Shown here: piece by piece, positions 47,376-57,772 of the stretch
How the letters are laid out: each line of letters begins with the position of its first letter
Position numbering within the stretch: position 1 is the stretch's first letter
NCBI GenBank assembly: GCA_907164885.2
Contig: OU015490.1
Coordinates: 234,412,332-234,476,331 of the forward strand
Reading direction: 5' to 3'
Source of the DNA: Dolomedes plantarius
Taxonomy: Eukaryota; Arthropoda; Arachnida; Araneae; Dolomedidae
DNA: 64,000 bases
The notes under the pieces: model-generated
Database searches by the model: none
The model's input: the letters and a program-made list of their open reading frames with translations, nothing else
Told to the model about the DNA's origin: nothing
Program-made: the position numbers and the translations under genes

Positions 47376-47868
47376 TTAGTGACAGGCCTGGCACTGTTTG
47401 CCCTTGACAAGTTTTTGAATATTAGGTTGTAACTGTGACAAAGCACACCTCAGGTCACTTTCAACGTCCAACTTTGCTCGATATTTTGACTTTATGTATG
47501 CTAATGCTGAAAATCCAGATTCACAGAGATATGTGGATGAAAACTGCACTAACAACCTGAAAGCTTCCAAAGCAACTTCTGGGTAAACAGGAAAATAGCA
47601 TAACCAAAGATTTTCAACATCCATGTTTTCGAATTCCGCGTTTGCTTGAGAATCACATTTTAGGTCGATTGCCTGTTCCTGATTATGATCAGGAAGTATA
47701 TCCACGTCGATTTTATAAGGATCACTTGTCAATTTAAACTTTCAGTTCTCTGAACTAATATCGGGAAAATAGTCTGCAATTTCAGTTCATTTATCGGTCT
47801 CAATGGGGGATTTTTTTATCATCGAGGAGGTCGTTCAATCTTGGAAAGAATGAAAAGTTTGGCTCTGA
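47376..47868 (-). pseudogene. hAT transposase C-terminal (dimerisation) remnant
   Basis: The open part (47376-47732, 118 codons) ends with the hAT C-terminal dimerisation region: FSSTYLCESGFSALAYIKSK at about residues 68-87, then RAKLDVESDLRCALSQLQPN and IQKLV. The tract TYLCESGFS followed by a K.RN/AKLDVE-type motif is diagnostic for ZBED5/SCAND3-like hAT transposases. Upstream, 47733-47868 continues in related sequence but with stops and a frameshift (FPRLNDLLDD can be seen). The catalytic Asp residues and zinc finger are absent, and the LTR breaks the frame further. Non-functional. Confidence 0.85.
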
Positions 47869-47872
47869 ACTC

Positions 47873-48336
47873 TGTAGAGAATATAGCTCACTTCTACCCA
47901 GACTTGGGTGTATATAATTTGAAGTGGCACTCTAAATGAATTTGATACAAACACAATGTTTATTGAATTCGTTGCACACATAGAATTTGCTTTTACAGCA
48001 ATAAGCATACGTACTCCTTGTACGGATATATAAATACAGCTTTCAGGAACAATATATTTTTCAATACTCACGAACAGTAAGTCAACCAGCAGTTCTGCTA
48101 CGCAAACTTTGAGCCTGCTAAGCACAAGCGCCGGTTAACACCTGGAACTGCTTACATCGTAGCTCCCTCTCGCTTATCTATCAACCTTAACAACCTTTTT
48201 CATTCCCTGTATTAATCAAGCTGCTTGGTATTTATACCAAGCGCGTATGCCGAAATTAGCATATCTCAAGCAGCTTCTTTAATTCATTCACTCAAAAGTT
48301 CGATTCTTGTGAATCGAATCTTGTGTATACCTTACA
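47873..48336 (-). mobile_element. Solo LTR (Gypsy-like), copy B, 4-bp TSD ACTC
   Basis: 464 bp on the minus strand, TGTAAGG to CTCTACA, with ACTC at 47869-47872 and 48337-48340. It is homologous throughout to copy A at 43642-44081, including the TATA box (GGTATAAATACC) and the AATAAA signal. Small indels in the middle explain the length difference. It is inserted in the hAT remnant and so is younger. The minus-strand open frame at 47835-48125 is not a gene. Confidence 0.88.
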
Positions 48337-48639
48337 ACTCTGAAGACGGCGTTGTCAAAGAGTTATCTTTCCTGTGAAACCCTTAACTGCATCATAAGTC
48401 TTCAGAATGTTTTTCTGACATTGTAGCTACGACAATTATCATGTCTTTACAATTATGACAATTATCGTGTGCTACAAATATCGGGTTCGTGTCGAAATTA
48501 CATTACGGTTACATTGTGACCGCAAAATTGAGTACAGTAAATTACAGTTAGTTTTACTTTTTATTTATTTATTTTTTTAAACTCACGCCTCCCTTGAAAT
48601 TCTTTTACGCCCCCCAGGTTGAGAACCGCTGGTTTAGCG

Positions 48640-49001
48640 AGTGCTGCGTGACAAATATGCCTCCTTTTACTTCTTCAGAACTCTTTGCTGCTGGAGTACT
48701 TTGGTGACAGCCGTAAGCTTATAGTCCCTAAGCTTACAGTACTTATCCGGTCGTCTGAAGGATGGATCGGCAGCTCAGATGTGGTTGTCTAGTCACAGTT
48801 CGATCATAGTGTACTCTCAAAGTTGGCTGGATATGTTTTGTTTAAAGGGATCCGGAACATAAGATCCCGCCCCCAAAAATAAAGTTAAAAAAATCTTGAC
48901 TTAAAAAACAATACAAACACAAACGAAATATATATATATATATATATATATTGTGATTACATTTCCAGATACAAGCTTTTTATGCTGTACTTTCGATACA
49001 T
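48640..49001. other. No recognised gene; (AT)n at 48926-48951
   Basis: Somewhat more balanced composition at 48650-48830, but no open frame or motif. Ends in an AT microsatellite. Confidence 0.4.
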
Positions 49002-49009
49002 ATTATGAT

Positions 49010-49816
49010 TAGGGGTACGTAAATTTCGCATACAAAAATATCGAAATTTCGCAAAAAAAAATTTACAATTATAAAATTTCGCATTTATTCGCAAAAAAAT
49101 ATTTAAATTAAGAAATTTCGCATTTACTTTTAAAAAATCACAATTTTACCTACTTGGTTAGGTAAATATGAAAATTCTTAGTTAAAAGCTAACTCCCTGT
49201 GACTGCAGCGTTGGTGGCGAGGAAAATGCTGAATAATTCTGTTTTTGTGTTCGAAGTACCGCAGGGAGAGAAATATTTTTAAATTGGCTCTTAAGGACTT
49301 AAATATTAACTGGCCTCCGAATTTCTTTCTGCCCATTTCTGGGAAGTGTGCTTTCGGCTTATTTTGTAAATTTATTGTAAATATTTGTAATTCTTCTTAG
49401 TATCTTTTTATTTGTTTTGTTTTGTCTGTTTCTTCTGTTTTCTTAGTGTTTTATACTTACCTCTGTAAGTCCCGTGTGATACTTTGTGGTACACGGGAAT
49501 TTTATGTGTATTTAAATAAATAAATAAATAAATAAATAAAACTAACATTGTAGTAGTCTCCACATTCTCTTCCTTAAGCCTTTAGCAATAAGTAATAAGC
49601 GAATTTCGAGAGTGAGATCTCCCAGTTAAAGACAGTGGATGGTCTAAGATAAGTAATTATGCTAATAAATTATTACTATTATTACAAATTTTGCTTAAAT
49701 CCCCGAGATTTCACCGAAGAGTAGTAAAAAAATAATTTCCGCATTTATTCGCTCATATCGGCAAATTACACATTTATTCGCATCTATTTCGTCAATACGA
49801 AAATTACGTATCCCTA
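49010..49816. mobile_element. hAT-type element, 807 bp, perfect TSD ATTATGAT
   Basis: TAGGGGTACGTAAATTTCGC at left and TAGGGATACGTAATTTTCGT read inward from the right. TSD ATTATGAT lies at 49002-49009 and 49817-49824. Sub-terminal repeats of AATTTCGCATTTATTCGC recur near both ends. An (AAAT)n run lies at about 49514-49540. No transposase is visible. Confidence 0.85.
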
Positions 49817-49824
49817 ATTATGAT

Positions 49825-50310
49825 ATATACATATCAGTCTATCTTATTTTTCACGATCAGCCATCTTTAAAATGTTATACCTAAAACTCCTTGGATCGTA
49901 TTCCTATGAAATTCCATCCAACATTCGATTGTTCTATTTTCACTAAACAATAAATTCTATTTTGTGTAAAAATTCTAAAAATATTTTTCATGAAGCAAAA
50001 TTGACTCTGAAAGAATAATTATTTTGACCTTGAAAGTGATTGCAAACATACGTAATATTTGTTATAAATTCTGAAGAAAAATTGTCTTTAGATCTTCCCT
50101 ATGCGCAATAGGGAAAAAATCATGAAAATAAAAGCTTTCGGTACTGCAGCAATATCAAAAACTCGATATGTTTTATTTTTTTTATTTTGATATTTCTTAA
50201 ACAAGTTTCAAATCTTTGAAGTATTTTTATATGCACTATAATGTTTATATAAAGACACCAGCAAAGAAAAGAGATGTTATAAAATGTGTGTAAATGATAA
50301 AAGAGATATC
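49825..50310. other. No recognised feature
   Basis: AT-rich DNA between the hAT element and the split MITE. Confidence 0.4.
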
Positions 50311-50314
50311 TTAA

Positions 50315-52180
50315 GGCTGCTGCGTACTAACCCTACTGGGTTCGCCCACCTCCATTTTAACCTATGGAGAAATTTTGTCTACTATTTTCAGCTACACAAA
50401 TGCTGATAATCAAATAAAAATGGTAATTTCTGACAGCCTGAAATTATCTGCACCTCGCAACAGGATTCATTTTAAAAATTTCGTCCACCAAAGGAATTTA
50501 TGAGCGTTTAAATTACATTCTATCAGATTTTTCCCCCGAATAATTTAAATTTTAAAATATTATTTGCATTTGTAAAAAGAAAAGTCCTAAATTCTAAAAT
50601 TCCTTTCTCTATTACGGAGTTAATTTTAAAAAAATATCTTTCAATCCAAGTCGGCAATCCTTGGACGCATTTTCTCCATAGGTAAACTTTCGGGTGAGCG
50701 AATCCCACATGATTAGTGTAGTAAAGCGCTTTTAAATAAAAAGCTGGCTTTATTACATGTTTGCGATAAAAGTCGGAATCAAATTTAACGCCGACAGATA
50801 ATTATAGAGTTGAGTGGAGTAATTTAGGACGTAGCCTGTTGCAAGACAGTTTTATGAGTTTTGAAGATGGGAAGGTCTGAGATGGAGACACAGATAAGGT
50901 GACGGAACCAAACGATGACGTTATATTTACAAAAGCCTTTTATTGTTAGATTTATGGCAGTATGGTTCGTAAAGTGGTCATTTTGAAAACCAGGTGGTCG
51001 CAAGGGCAGGCAGTGAGGGAGTAACGTTTTTGAGTTAAGAAGCCAATGAGATGGTGAGAGAGGGAGTACAGCAAATGAAAAGTTTACGGTGGCCGGATTG
51101 GCTGATTGAAGTTTATGAGAAGGTGGAGTCATAAGTATGAAAGGGGATTAAAATAATATATTGAAGAGTTTGAAAAAGAGAGAGAGAGAGAGAGTCTTGA
51201 TCGGGGAGGCTGTAGGTCCCCATCTCCAGCACGACTTAAATAGATATACCTTAAGTGGACTTGAGGGTTCAACATAAACCTGTGACGGCAACTGCGAGAC
51301 TGCGTTGACCAAGTGAACTAGAGAGGTCCGCATCCAGATTGCAGCCGAGACCAAGAGACTCAGCTCCCGTGCCACAGCCGAGAAGTTAAACGACGAGAAG
51401 TGCCCCACCATCCCGTTTCACGACGCGAAGAGATACCCAGCGCCCGTGCAAGTATAGTGAAGATAAGCGCCAAGGAGAGCCCAGCTACAATTTATCGACA
51501 GAGAAGAAGTGGTAATTCACCGTGATAGAAATAAAGTTAGCCCCCTGCCCGGAGTAGCAACGTAATCCCTGACCGTAGGCGAGGCGAGAAGGCCAAGAGA
51601 GCACCTTGAATTGATGAAGAATAATTGGGTGAGTGTTAAATAAATGATTTTGATTTGTTCAGTTCCGATTCTGGCTAAGTGAATTGAGTTTTTCGTGATC
51701 AAGGAGTTTTTTTAGTGAAAAGGTTTAGTGTTGAACGAATAGTAAAGTTATTTTGTTGTTGCGCTCGGGACGCTCCCTAACCTTAGCAAAGTAATTATAA
51801 AATATAAGTTGTGAAAGATTGAAAATTTATTATTGTGCATTGATTTCGGAAAATGAAAGATTCTTTTGTTACATGTAAATATTAAGTATGTAAATAAACA
51901 AATTTTTCTTATGTTAAACTTTTTAGTCTGTCTAGATTGAAAGTTGTTGATGTTAATTTACATAATCTAAGACTGAGAATAGTATTTAGTTTTGTTCGGT
52001 TGCTAAGTTCGACATCCAGAGTTTTGGGTTGGATTCAAGAAAATAAATATTAAACACAACGCACCCAAATAAATCCTAAGAAAAATAAATACATTGTACT
52101 AACCCAAATAAATTTACGATACGAGCCCAAATTGACTTAAAAACTGGATGTAGCAACACGACAATTAGTATACAGCAGCC
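50315..52180. mobile_element. 414-bp TTAA MITE, second copy, split by a solo LTR
   Basis: TTAA lies at 50311-50314 and 52181-52184. The left end GGCTGCTGCGTACTAACC and the far right end read inward (GGCTGCTGTATACTAAT) belong to one element. The right terminal repeat is broken at ...CCCACATGATTAG, where a long LTR begins. It resumes at 52164. Removing the LTR and one TSD copy (1447 + 5 bp) leaves exactly 414 bp, the length of the intact copy at 30693-31106. Confidence 0.9.
50717..52163 (+). mobile_element. Long solo LTR, copy 1, 1447 bp, 5-bp TSD ATTAG
   Basis: Starts TGTAGTAAAGCGC and ends GCAACACGACA, with ATTAG at 50712-50716 and 52164-52168. It has several AATAAA sites toward the 3' end. 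Its last 150 bases align with the copy ending at 54865: AATAAAT.ATAAAC, ACCCAAATAA, TTGTACTAACC, TTTACGA, then ACACGACA or ATACGACA. It is too long for most Gypsy LTRs but has no internal gene and no second LTR, so a solo LTR is the simplest reading. A GA microsatellite lies at 51178-51195. Minus-strand open frames (50824-51411) are unrecognisable. Confidence 0.8.
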
Positions 52181-52275
52181 TTAACATCCTACAAGTAAGC
52201 CATGACCATGAAAGAGTTTCAGTGACGAAAAATAAAAGAAATTAATTCTGCCAAAGGGAGGTAAAATTCATTCTA

Positions 52276-53185
52276 CAGTCGAATCCGTTATAACGAACTT
52301 CAAGGGACTAAAGGTTTTGTTCGCTATATCCGAACCATTAAGAAAAATGTTAGAATTCACAAAATGTATAACTAATTAGTTTCTATGTATGTCCAATAAT
52401 GCTGTATTGAAAGAATGATAAAATCTATTAAAACTGATCATTAATGAATTAAATTGACTAAAATCGATTACATTAAACTTACACAATACTAATTAAATTA
52501 ACTACAAATGAAGACAAATGGAAATAAATTGATTTTATCTTTAATAGTTTCTCAATGTTTTGATACAGAAATAATCGGTATTCTTCTGCTGACGTGATGT
52601 TGAGTTCAAAAACATTTTATGAATTTCTTTGTCCAATACATCAAATGACTCCAACACTCTTTCTTCCACTGTTTGTGTTGACAAAAACTTATTAATTACA
52701 CTCATCGCTGCTGTAGCATCTGAGATGGTGGAGATTTCGTCATTTATGGGCTCCTCTTCATCAGCATCAGAAGCAGAATCTTCAATTTCAGAATGATTCA
52801 TTTTAATTTATTCCACAATATCTTCATCAGTGAGATTTTCACATGTAATGACTTCATCATCACGTTTCGAACAATTGCACGCCACAAATTGAGAATGGTG
52901 AAATTTTGTGCTTTTCTATTCACATTGCGATAGGTAATTCTTCATCATCTTCTTCTTCAACATTCGTTGTATCGTCAACATTCTTAAAAAGTTTAAAAAT
53001 TTTAAAAAATTCAGTTGTCTACTGAAAAAAATGTCCGTTATAGCCGATTCTTAAGATTTCGGAGGTTCGCTATAAAAAGGATAAATTAGCATTAAATACA
53101 ATAGGAAAACGGCGGGACCAAAATTTTAATTCATTATATCCGGGAGTTCATTTTATACCAGGTTCCCTATAACGGGGTTTGACTG
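52276..53185 (-). mobile_element. Tigger-like element with transposase remnant, TA target
   Basis: 910 bp. CAGTCGAATCCGTTATAACG at left and CAGTCAAACCCCGTTATAGG read inward from the right, with TA on both sides (52274-52275, 53186-53187). Sub-terminal copies of TTCGCTATA occur near both ends. It carries the C-terminal part of a Tigger transposase on the minus strand. Confidence 0.87.
52541..52870 (-). pseudogene. Tigger transposase, C-terminal remnant
   Basis: The open part (52541-52801, 86 codons) has an acidic stretch (SASDADEEEPINDE), then AAMSVINKFLSTQ, a helical segment with ESFDVLDKEIHKMF, and finishes RQQKNTDYF. Just upstream, after one stop, VITCENLTDEDIVE continues the same protein. 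The order (LTDEDI, acidic linker, AxxxLxxFLxxQ, basic-aromatic tail of the R-T-T-DYF type) is that of Tigger/jerky-like transposases. The CENP-B DNA-binding part and DDE core are missing. Dead. Confidence 0.75.
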
Positions 53186-53377
53186 TAATACTGAAAAGGG
53201 AGAAATTTTAGTGTTTCAATACTCTAAGAAAAAGGTGACTTAGTAAAATTTTACCAACAAATATTTCAGTATGTAAATGTATGCCACCAACACTTTGTGA
53301 CGATTTGCTATCGAGTTTCTACCATTTGCGTCCTGCTTCAAAAAGTGGCTGAAACGTGGATGTTCCCGTGTTGTAGT

Positions 53378-54865
53378 TGTAATGAAGCGTCTTCGATTTG
53401 AAAGAAAAATTAATTTATTTTAAGAGAGCTAAAGTGATCGAAGGCTGTTTTCATTACATTTTGTAAAAAGGTTAGGAAGCCGCCTTTGATTAGAGGACGG
53501 GACCGACGCCTTAGTGGTTAGCCATTTTAAAAGCGGCGGAGCGCGTTTGGGGGTCTGTTGATCGCAGACGTAGATAGTGATGTGACACCGGATTTTGACG
53601 TTAAACTACAAAGCCTATTGTGAACAAATTTATGAGTCAATGCAGGGGAATCTACCGCAGGACACGTGGAATGGACTTGGGATGGTCTTGAGTGACGAAT
53701 TTGAAGGGCGTACCTATTTTGAGAGTTTATCCAATCAAAAAAATGAAATTGGAAGCTAAGCGATGGTTTTTGGAAGGATTTTCCTGAATGGATATAGGTT
53801 TATTGAGAGGCGTGGACGACGATATGAACAAGATGAAATAAATAGGGGACTTAGGAGTTTTTTATTCCAATTTTCACTTCTGCATGCGGACCCGGGGTTC
53901 CCCTTTCCCCGGTGCTTAGCATCGCAGGTGATGAGAGTTGGTCGATTAACTGTCGGAGACCGGTTGATTCTTCCCGGTAGGCCTGCATCATGATCCCGTT
54001 TTTTTTGAGAGAATTCCAACTTCACGATGGAGAGACGACGTATAGGAGACAGGTTGATTCTTCCCGGTAGGCCTGCATCATGATCCCGTTTTTTTGAGAG
54101 AATTGCAACTTCATGATGGAGAGACGACATATAGGATACCGGTTGATTCTTCCCGGTAGGCTTGCAACATGATCCCGTTTTTCAAGAGAAGTTATTTGAT
54201 GAGGAGACAAATCTGGTTGATGCCTCCACCGATAAGGAAAGGAGATCCCAAGTCCAATGACGAGACCGTCACCTGTGTTCCAGTCCAGTAGCATCAAACA
54301 GAGTGAGTGCCAAATCATTTTTGTCTCGTTCAGACCCCAACCGCGAATTTTTGAATGATTAAGTGCACTATCAATGTTTGTTTTCTTTAGAATGTAGTTT
54401 TGGATAGATAGTAAGTTTTTGACTTAAGTAGAGTAAATCTAATTATGCTCCTGAATCCAAAAGGTATAGGATTAATTATATACATGTCATTGAATGACAA
54501 TTGAAGAGAAATGCTAAAAGATTAGAAAAATGAGTAAATGGTGTACTAAGTTTTTTTTATATTGTTTTTGAGTTAAATTGTAAATAGTAGTGTTGTAAAT
54601 AAAGTAGTTTTTTTTGTAAATATAAAATTTAGTTAGTCATCCTTATTTTCGCAGTTGATCTAAAAGAAAGTTATCTCCTAGTTTTTAGAAGCAAAGTCAT
54701 TTGACCTGTTCGTTTGGCAAAAATGTCTGGAAACTTGGGTTGTATTCAACCAAATAAATAATAAACAAAACACCCAAATAATTTCTTATAAATAAATATT
54801 TTGTACTAACCAAAATAATTTACGAATCACGCCCAAAATAAATATTTTAGACAGGCAATACGACA
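53378..54865 (+). mobile_element. Long solo LTR, copy 2, 1488 bp, 5-bp TSD GTAGT
   Basis: Starts TGTAATGAAGCGTC and ends GGCAATACGACA, with GTAGT at 53373-53377 and 54866-54870. Both ends match copy 1 at 50717-52163, while the middle is largely different. It contains a three-unit tandem repeat of about 90 bp (53950-54215). AATAAA sites lie near the 3' end. No internal retrotransposon genes are present on either side. Open frames within (53756-54318) arise from the tandem repeat. Confidence 0.78.
53950..54215. repeat. Tandem repeat, about 90 bp x 3
   Basis: GGTTGATTCTTCCCGGTAGG recurs at about 53962, 54052 and 54141, giving unit lengths of 90 and 89 bases. Each unit also holds CATGATCCCGTTTTT, GAGAGAATT.CAACTTCA and GAGAGACGAC. 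The reading frame stays open on the minus strand through two units (RDHDAGLPGRINLSPI-like), but this is a repeat effect. Confidence 0.92.
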
Positions 54866-55035
54866 GTAGTCTCATACGAAGAAATGTACATTCACCTGTT
54901 GGGTGCTCCCGTATAGTGAAGTCCTAACAAAAATTGTAGTGGGTACGGACGACTGTCCTCAGAATTAGTGATTGTCAGATAGGGGAAAACATTGCCTATG
55001 TCAATAAATATTTTTTTCTTGTTATGGTTCATTAA

Positions 55036-55674
55036 GGGACAAGGGACTTTCAAACTCGAATTTTTATTTTTTTAATTTTTAACTCTATATACAAAGTGAG
55101 AATAATTTGCTTTTTTACTGCATTAAAAACCCTTAGAATTCAAAATAAGAAATTTTGGCAGAATAATGCCTGTTTATCAAAAATGTTTTTCAAAAATGCT
55201 AAAGTTTTTCAAAATGCTCTAGGCTCATTCTATAACAATTAAAATCCTTAAATTTTTTACTAAAAGTTTAACATATGTATATAAATATAATTGTGCATTT
55301 AATTTTATTTTGTATGAATCTCAAATTTTTTTTCTATTCTGCCTGTTTTTTTTATATTTTTACTTTATTTTATGGTCTATATCTTTGAAAAATATTTGTG
55401 ATTTCAAAGAATTATGTACAGTTTTGTGACAAACACTTCAATCAACAATTCTGAGAAATTTGGAAGATATCAGAAGAAAATGAATGCCCATAGATTCTTT
55501 TGAAAATTCTAGCATTTTTAAAGAATTTTTTGATAATGTGTTATTACAAAATACTTATTTGTGAATTCTAAGTAGCTTCGATGTAGTAGAAAAGAATATT
55601 AATTACACTCATGTGGTATATAGTGTAAAATTTTGAACATTAAAAAAGAACGAGATTGAAGGTCCTTTCTTTCC
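55036..55674. mobile_element. TTAA-flanked MITE, 639 bp
   Basis: TTAA lies at 55032-55035 and 55675-55678. The left end GGGACAAGGGACTTTCAAAC and the right end read inward GGAAAGAAAGGACCTTCAAT agree at most positions and share CTCG just after. The left end also matches the element at 15851. AT-rich interior without coding. Confidence 0.65.
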
Positions 55675-55910
55675 TTAACAAATGTGTAATCAATAAAAAG
55701 GATGTATTGGCAGATAAAGTGCTTTTTAAACTTTTCCTGCAATAATTTAACAAAACTTGAAATGAGGAAGACATATTACGACGCTACAGTTTCATTTCCA
55801 TTGAAATGAAGGATGCCAAAAAATAATCTAAATTAAAAAAAAGAATTATTTATGAAAACATTTACAGAAATCTTTTTTTTGAAAAATTTGCTACAGAGGG
55901 CTTCAATTTA

Positions 55911-56150
55911 AGGCCTTATTTGAATAGTGATCCAACTCCACTTTTTAAAAAAAATGGAGTTAGCCTCACTTTCATGTTCATACAAGTCATTTCTATCTTA
56001 TTTTTAGACTGGTACACCTCCATCTTATTTCTACTGCCAACAGAGGGCATTATAAATCACACTTCAGCAGTTATTTCGCAGTACTCATTAGACTTTAAGG
56101 CTCTCTAAATGAACAAGAATGGAGTTGGACCACTATTCAAATAAGGCCTT
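55911..56150. mobile_element. Harbinger-like MITE, about 240 bp
   Basis: AGGCCTTATTTGAATAGTGA at left and AGGCCTTATTTGAATAGTGG read inward from the right. The match runs on through TCCAACTCCA, giving about 30-bp ends. The flanks TTA and TCA differ at one base, so a 3-bp TWA target is possible but not proven. No gene inside. Confidence 0.68.
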
Positions 56151-57062
56151 CAATTGTTTTAGAAAAAGGTCTAGTTGTGATTCAATTTTGAAAATTTGTG
56201 TCTCTCAAGTGAAAAAAAAAATAAATAAAAGAAATGTAAAACAGAATTTATTACGTAATAACTAAGTTGAATAGTTAAAAGCGTAATCCAGTAATATCGA
56301 AAAAAATGGAATTAAGCTGTTTAAAATATAAAGTATTAGGAAAAATCAATGGATTAAGCAAGATCATATCTCCTAATATAATATAAGTGTAGCACTAATG
56401 ACACCTATTCGATAAAATGATAGATATTTAGAAAAAAACATACTCTAATAAAATGCATGTGTATACTTATTAAATATCTGTAGGAAACAAAAAAAAAGTT
56501 TTTACTATAAATTATAAAAAAAATAAGTCTTGCTAGATGCCATGCGTTGAAAAAATAGATTTCCGAAATACCAACTATGAAAAATTGTTATGATTTGCAA
56601 TTTTTGCATTATATATAAAGCGCTCAGCAGTTGAAGAAAACTGTAATTCCAACTACACGAAATGTAAATTATGAATAAAATGAGTTTGTCTAAAACTTAG
56701 TACATTGTAAATAATTCACCGGAAAATAAGATAGTATATTATAGGAAGAAGGTACAGACAGCCGAACGAAATTAACAGAAAAGCTTAATTTAGAGCTAAA
56801 TTGTTATTTTTAAATTATTTAAAATCTTTTCAATACAAGATTGCGCAGTTGCAACAAATCTTCATACAGAAAAAAAAACAGAAAACTATAACTTAGTGCA
56901 TTGAAAATAATTCAACAGAAAAATAAGATAGTATATTACAGGAAGGCGCTGACAGCCAAATGAAATTAACAGAAAATCTGCACTTAGAGCTAAACGCACC
57001 ATAAATGCAAGAGTTTATCTACAAACTCTATGGATCGTCTTCATATACACCTTCTACCGTGC
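56151..57062. other. AT-rich; direct repeat of about 90 bp at 56690 and 56885
   Basis: AATAAGATAGTATATTA followed by AGGAAG and GACAGCC, then AAATTAACAGAAAA, occurs near 56724 and again near 56922. It is a duplicated segment of about 100 bases with small changes. No gene is seen. Confidence 0.6.
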
Positions 57063-57066
57063 TTAA

Positions 57067-57768
57067 AGGGGTTCAGGACACAAAATTGTTCAAATTTTCG
57101 AAAAAAAAATTATGCATTAAAAATTTTTGTGTTCTTTTACGCTTAAAATTACGTTTAAATAATGTTTCTACCTTAATTAGAACGGGAGAAATTATATATT
57201 TTTTTTTTGGCAACATTCTAGTAGTAGCCAATCGTAGTTTAAACCTGTAAGTGCGTTTATCTGCAAAATGGGTTTTTTCCCCATTTCTCGTCTTTAAATT
57301 GTTATAAGTCAGGAACCGTTGAAGATAAATGGTTGAAACTTGGAACATGTCTTTTTCAAATATTTTACTTTAATTTTGATTCAGCAAATTGGAAAAAAAA
57401 ATGTTTACTTTTGAAAATATGATTTTTTTAAAAATAAGTTACATAATTTTTTTTGAAAGTTTTAATCTAAATTATTTTAAATTTTTTTAAAAATTAATAT
57501 TTAAAAAAATGCTGAATCAGAATTAAAACTTATATATTTCTGTTTAATTAAATGAAAAAAAATTGAAATTCGACAAATAATATTTCGAGTTATAAAGATT
57601 TTAAATTACATCACATTTAAAAAAAAATTAAATTTTAAAATTTTTTATAAACTATTTGAGAAGTTTTAGGATGTGGTTTTGTTTACAAATTATATGGTTA
57701 ATCATCATAAAATAATTTAAAATTTCAACTCAATAAATAATTTTTTTTTAAATGTGTCCCGGACCCCC
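57067..57768. mobile_element. TTAA-flanked MITE, 702 bp
   Basis: AGGGGTTCAGGACACAAAAT at left and GGGGGTCCGGGACACATTTA read inward from the right, with TTAA at 57063-57066 and 57769-57772. The interior is very AT-rich. Opposite-strand open frames at 57005-57348 are composition artefacts. Confidence 0.68.
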
Positions 57769-57772
57769 TTAA

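Larger units (their letters stand above)
47057..48631 (-). mobile_element. hAT element (Charlie/ZBED-like) with nested solo LTR
   Basis: Ends CAGGGGTTCTCAACTTTTCA and, read inward from the right, CAGCGGTTCTCAACCTGGGG, the usual hAT-Charlie type. TSDs GTTTAGTG (47049-47056) and GTTTAGCG (48632-48639) differ at one base. The element keeps a transposase C-terminus on the minus strand (47376-47732) and is interrupted at 47869-48340 by an LTR with its target duplication. Without it the remnant is about 1.1 kb, so most of the transposase was already lost. Confidence 0.87.

Noticed and set aside
50824..51411. Two minus-strand ORFs as a retroviral-type gene of the long LTR
   Set aside because: No protease, reverse transcriptase, integrase or gag zinc-knuckle motif. 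They lie inside the LTR itself.
53756..54318. Overlapping minus-strand ORFs with repeated RDHDAGLPGRIN
   Set aside because: The repetition comes from the 90-bp DNA tandem repeat inside a solo LTR. No start context or homology supports a protein.
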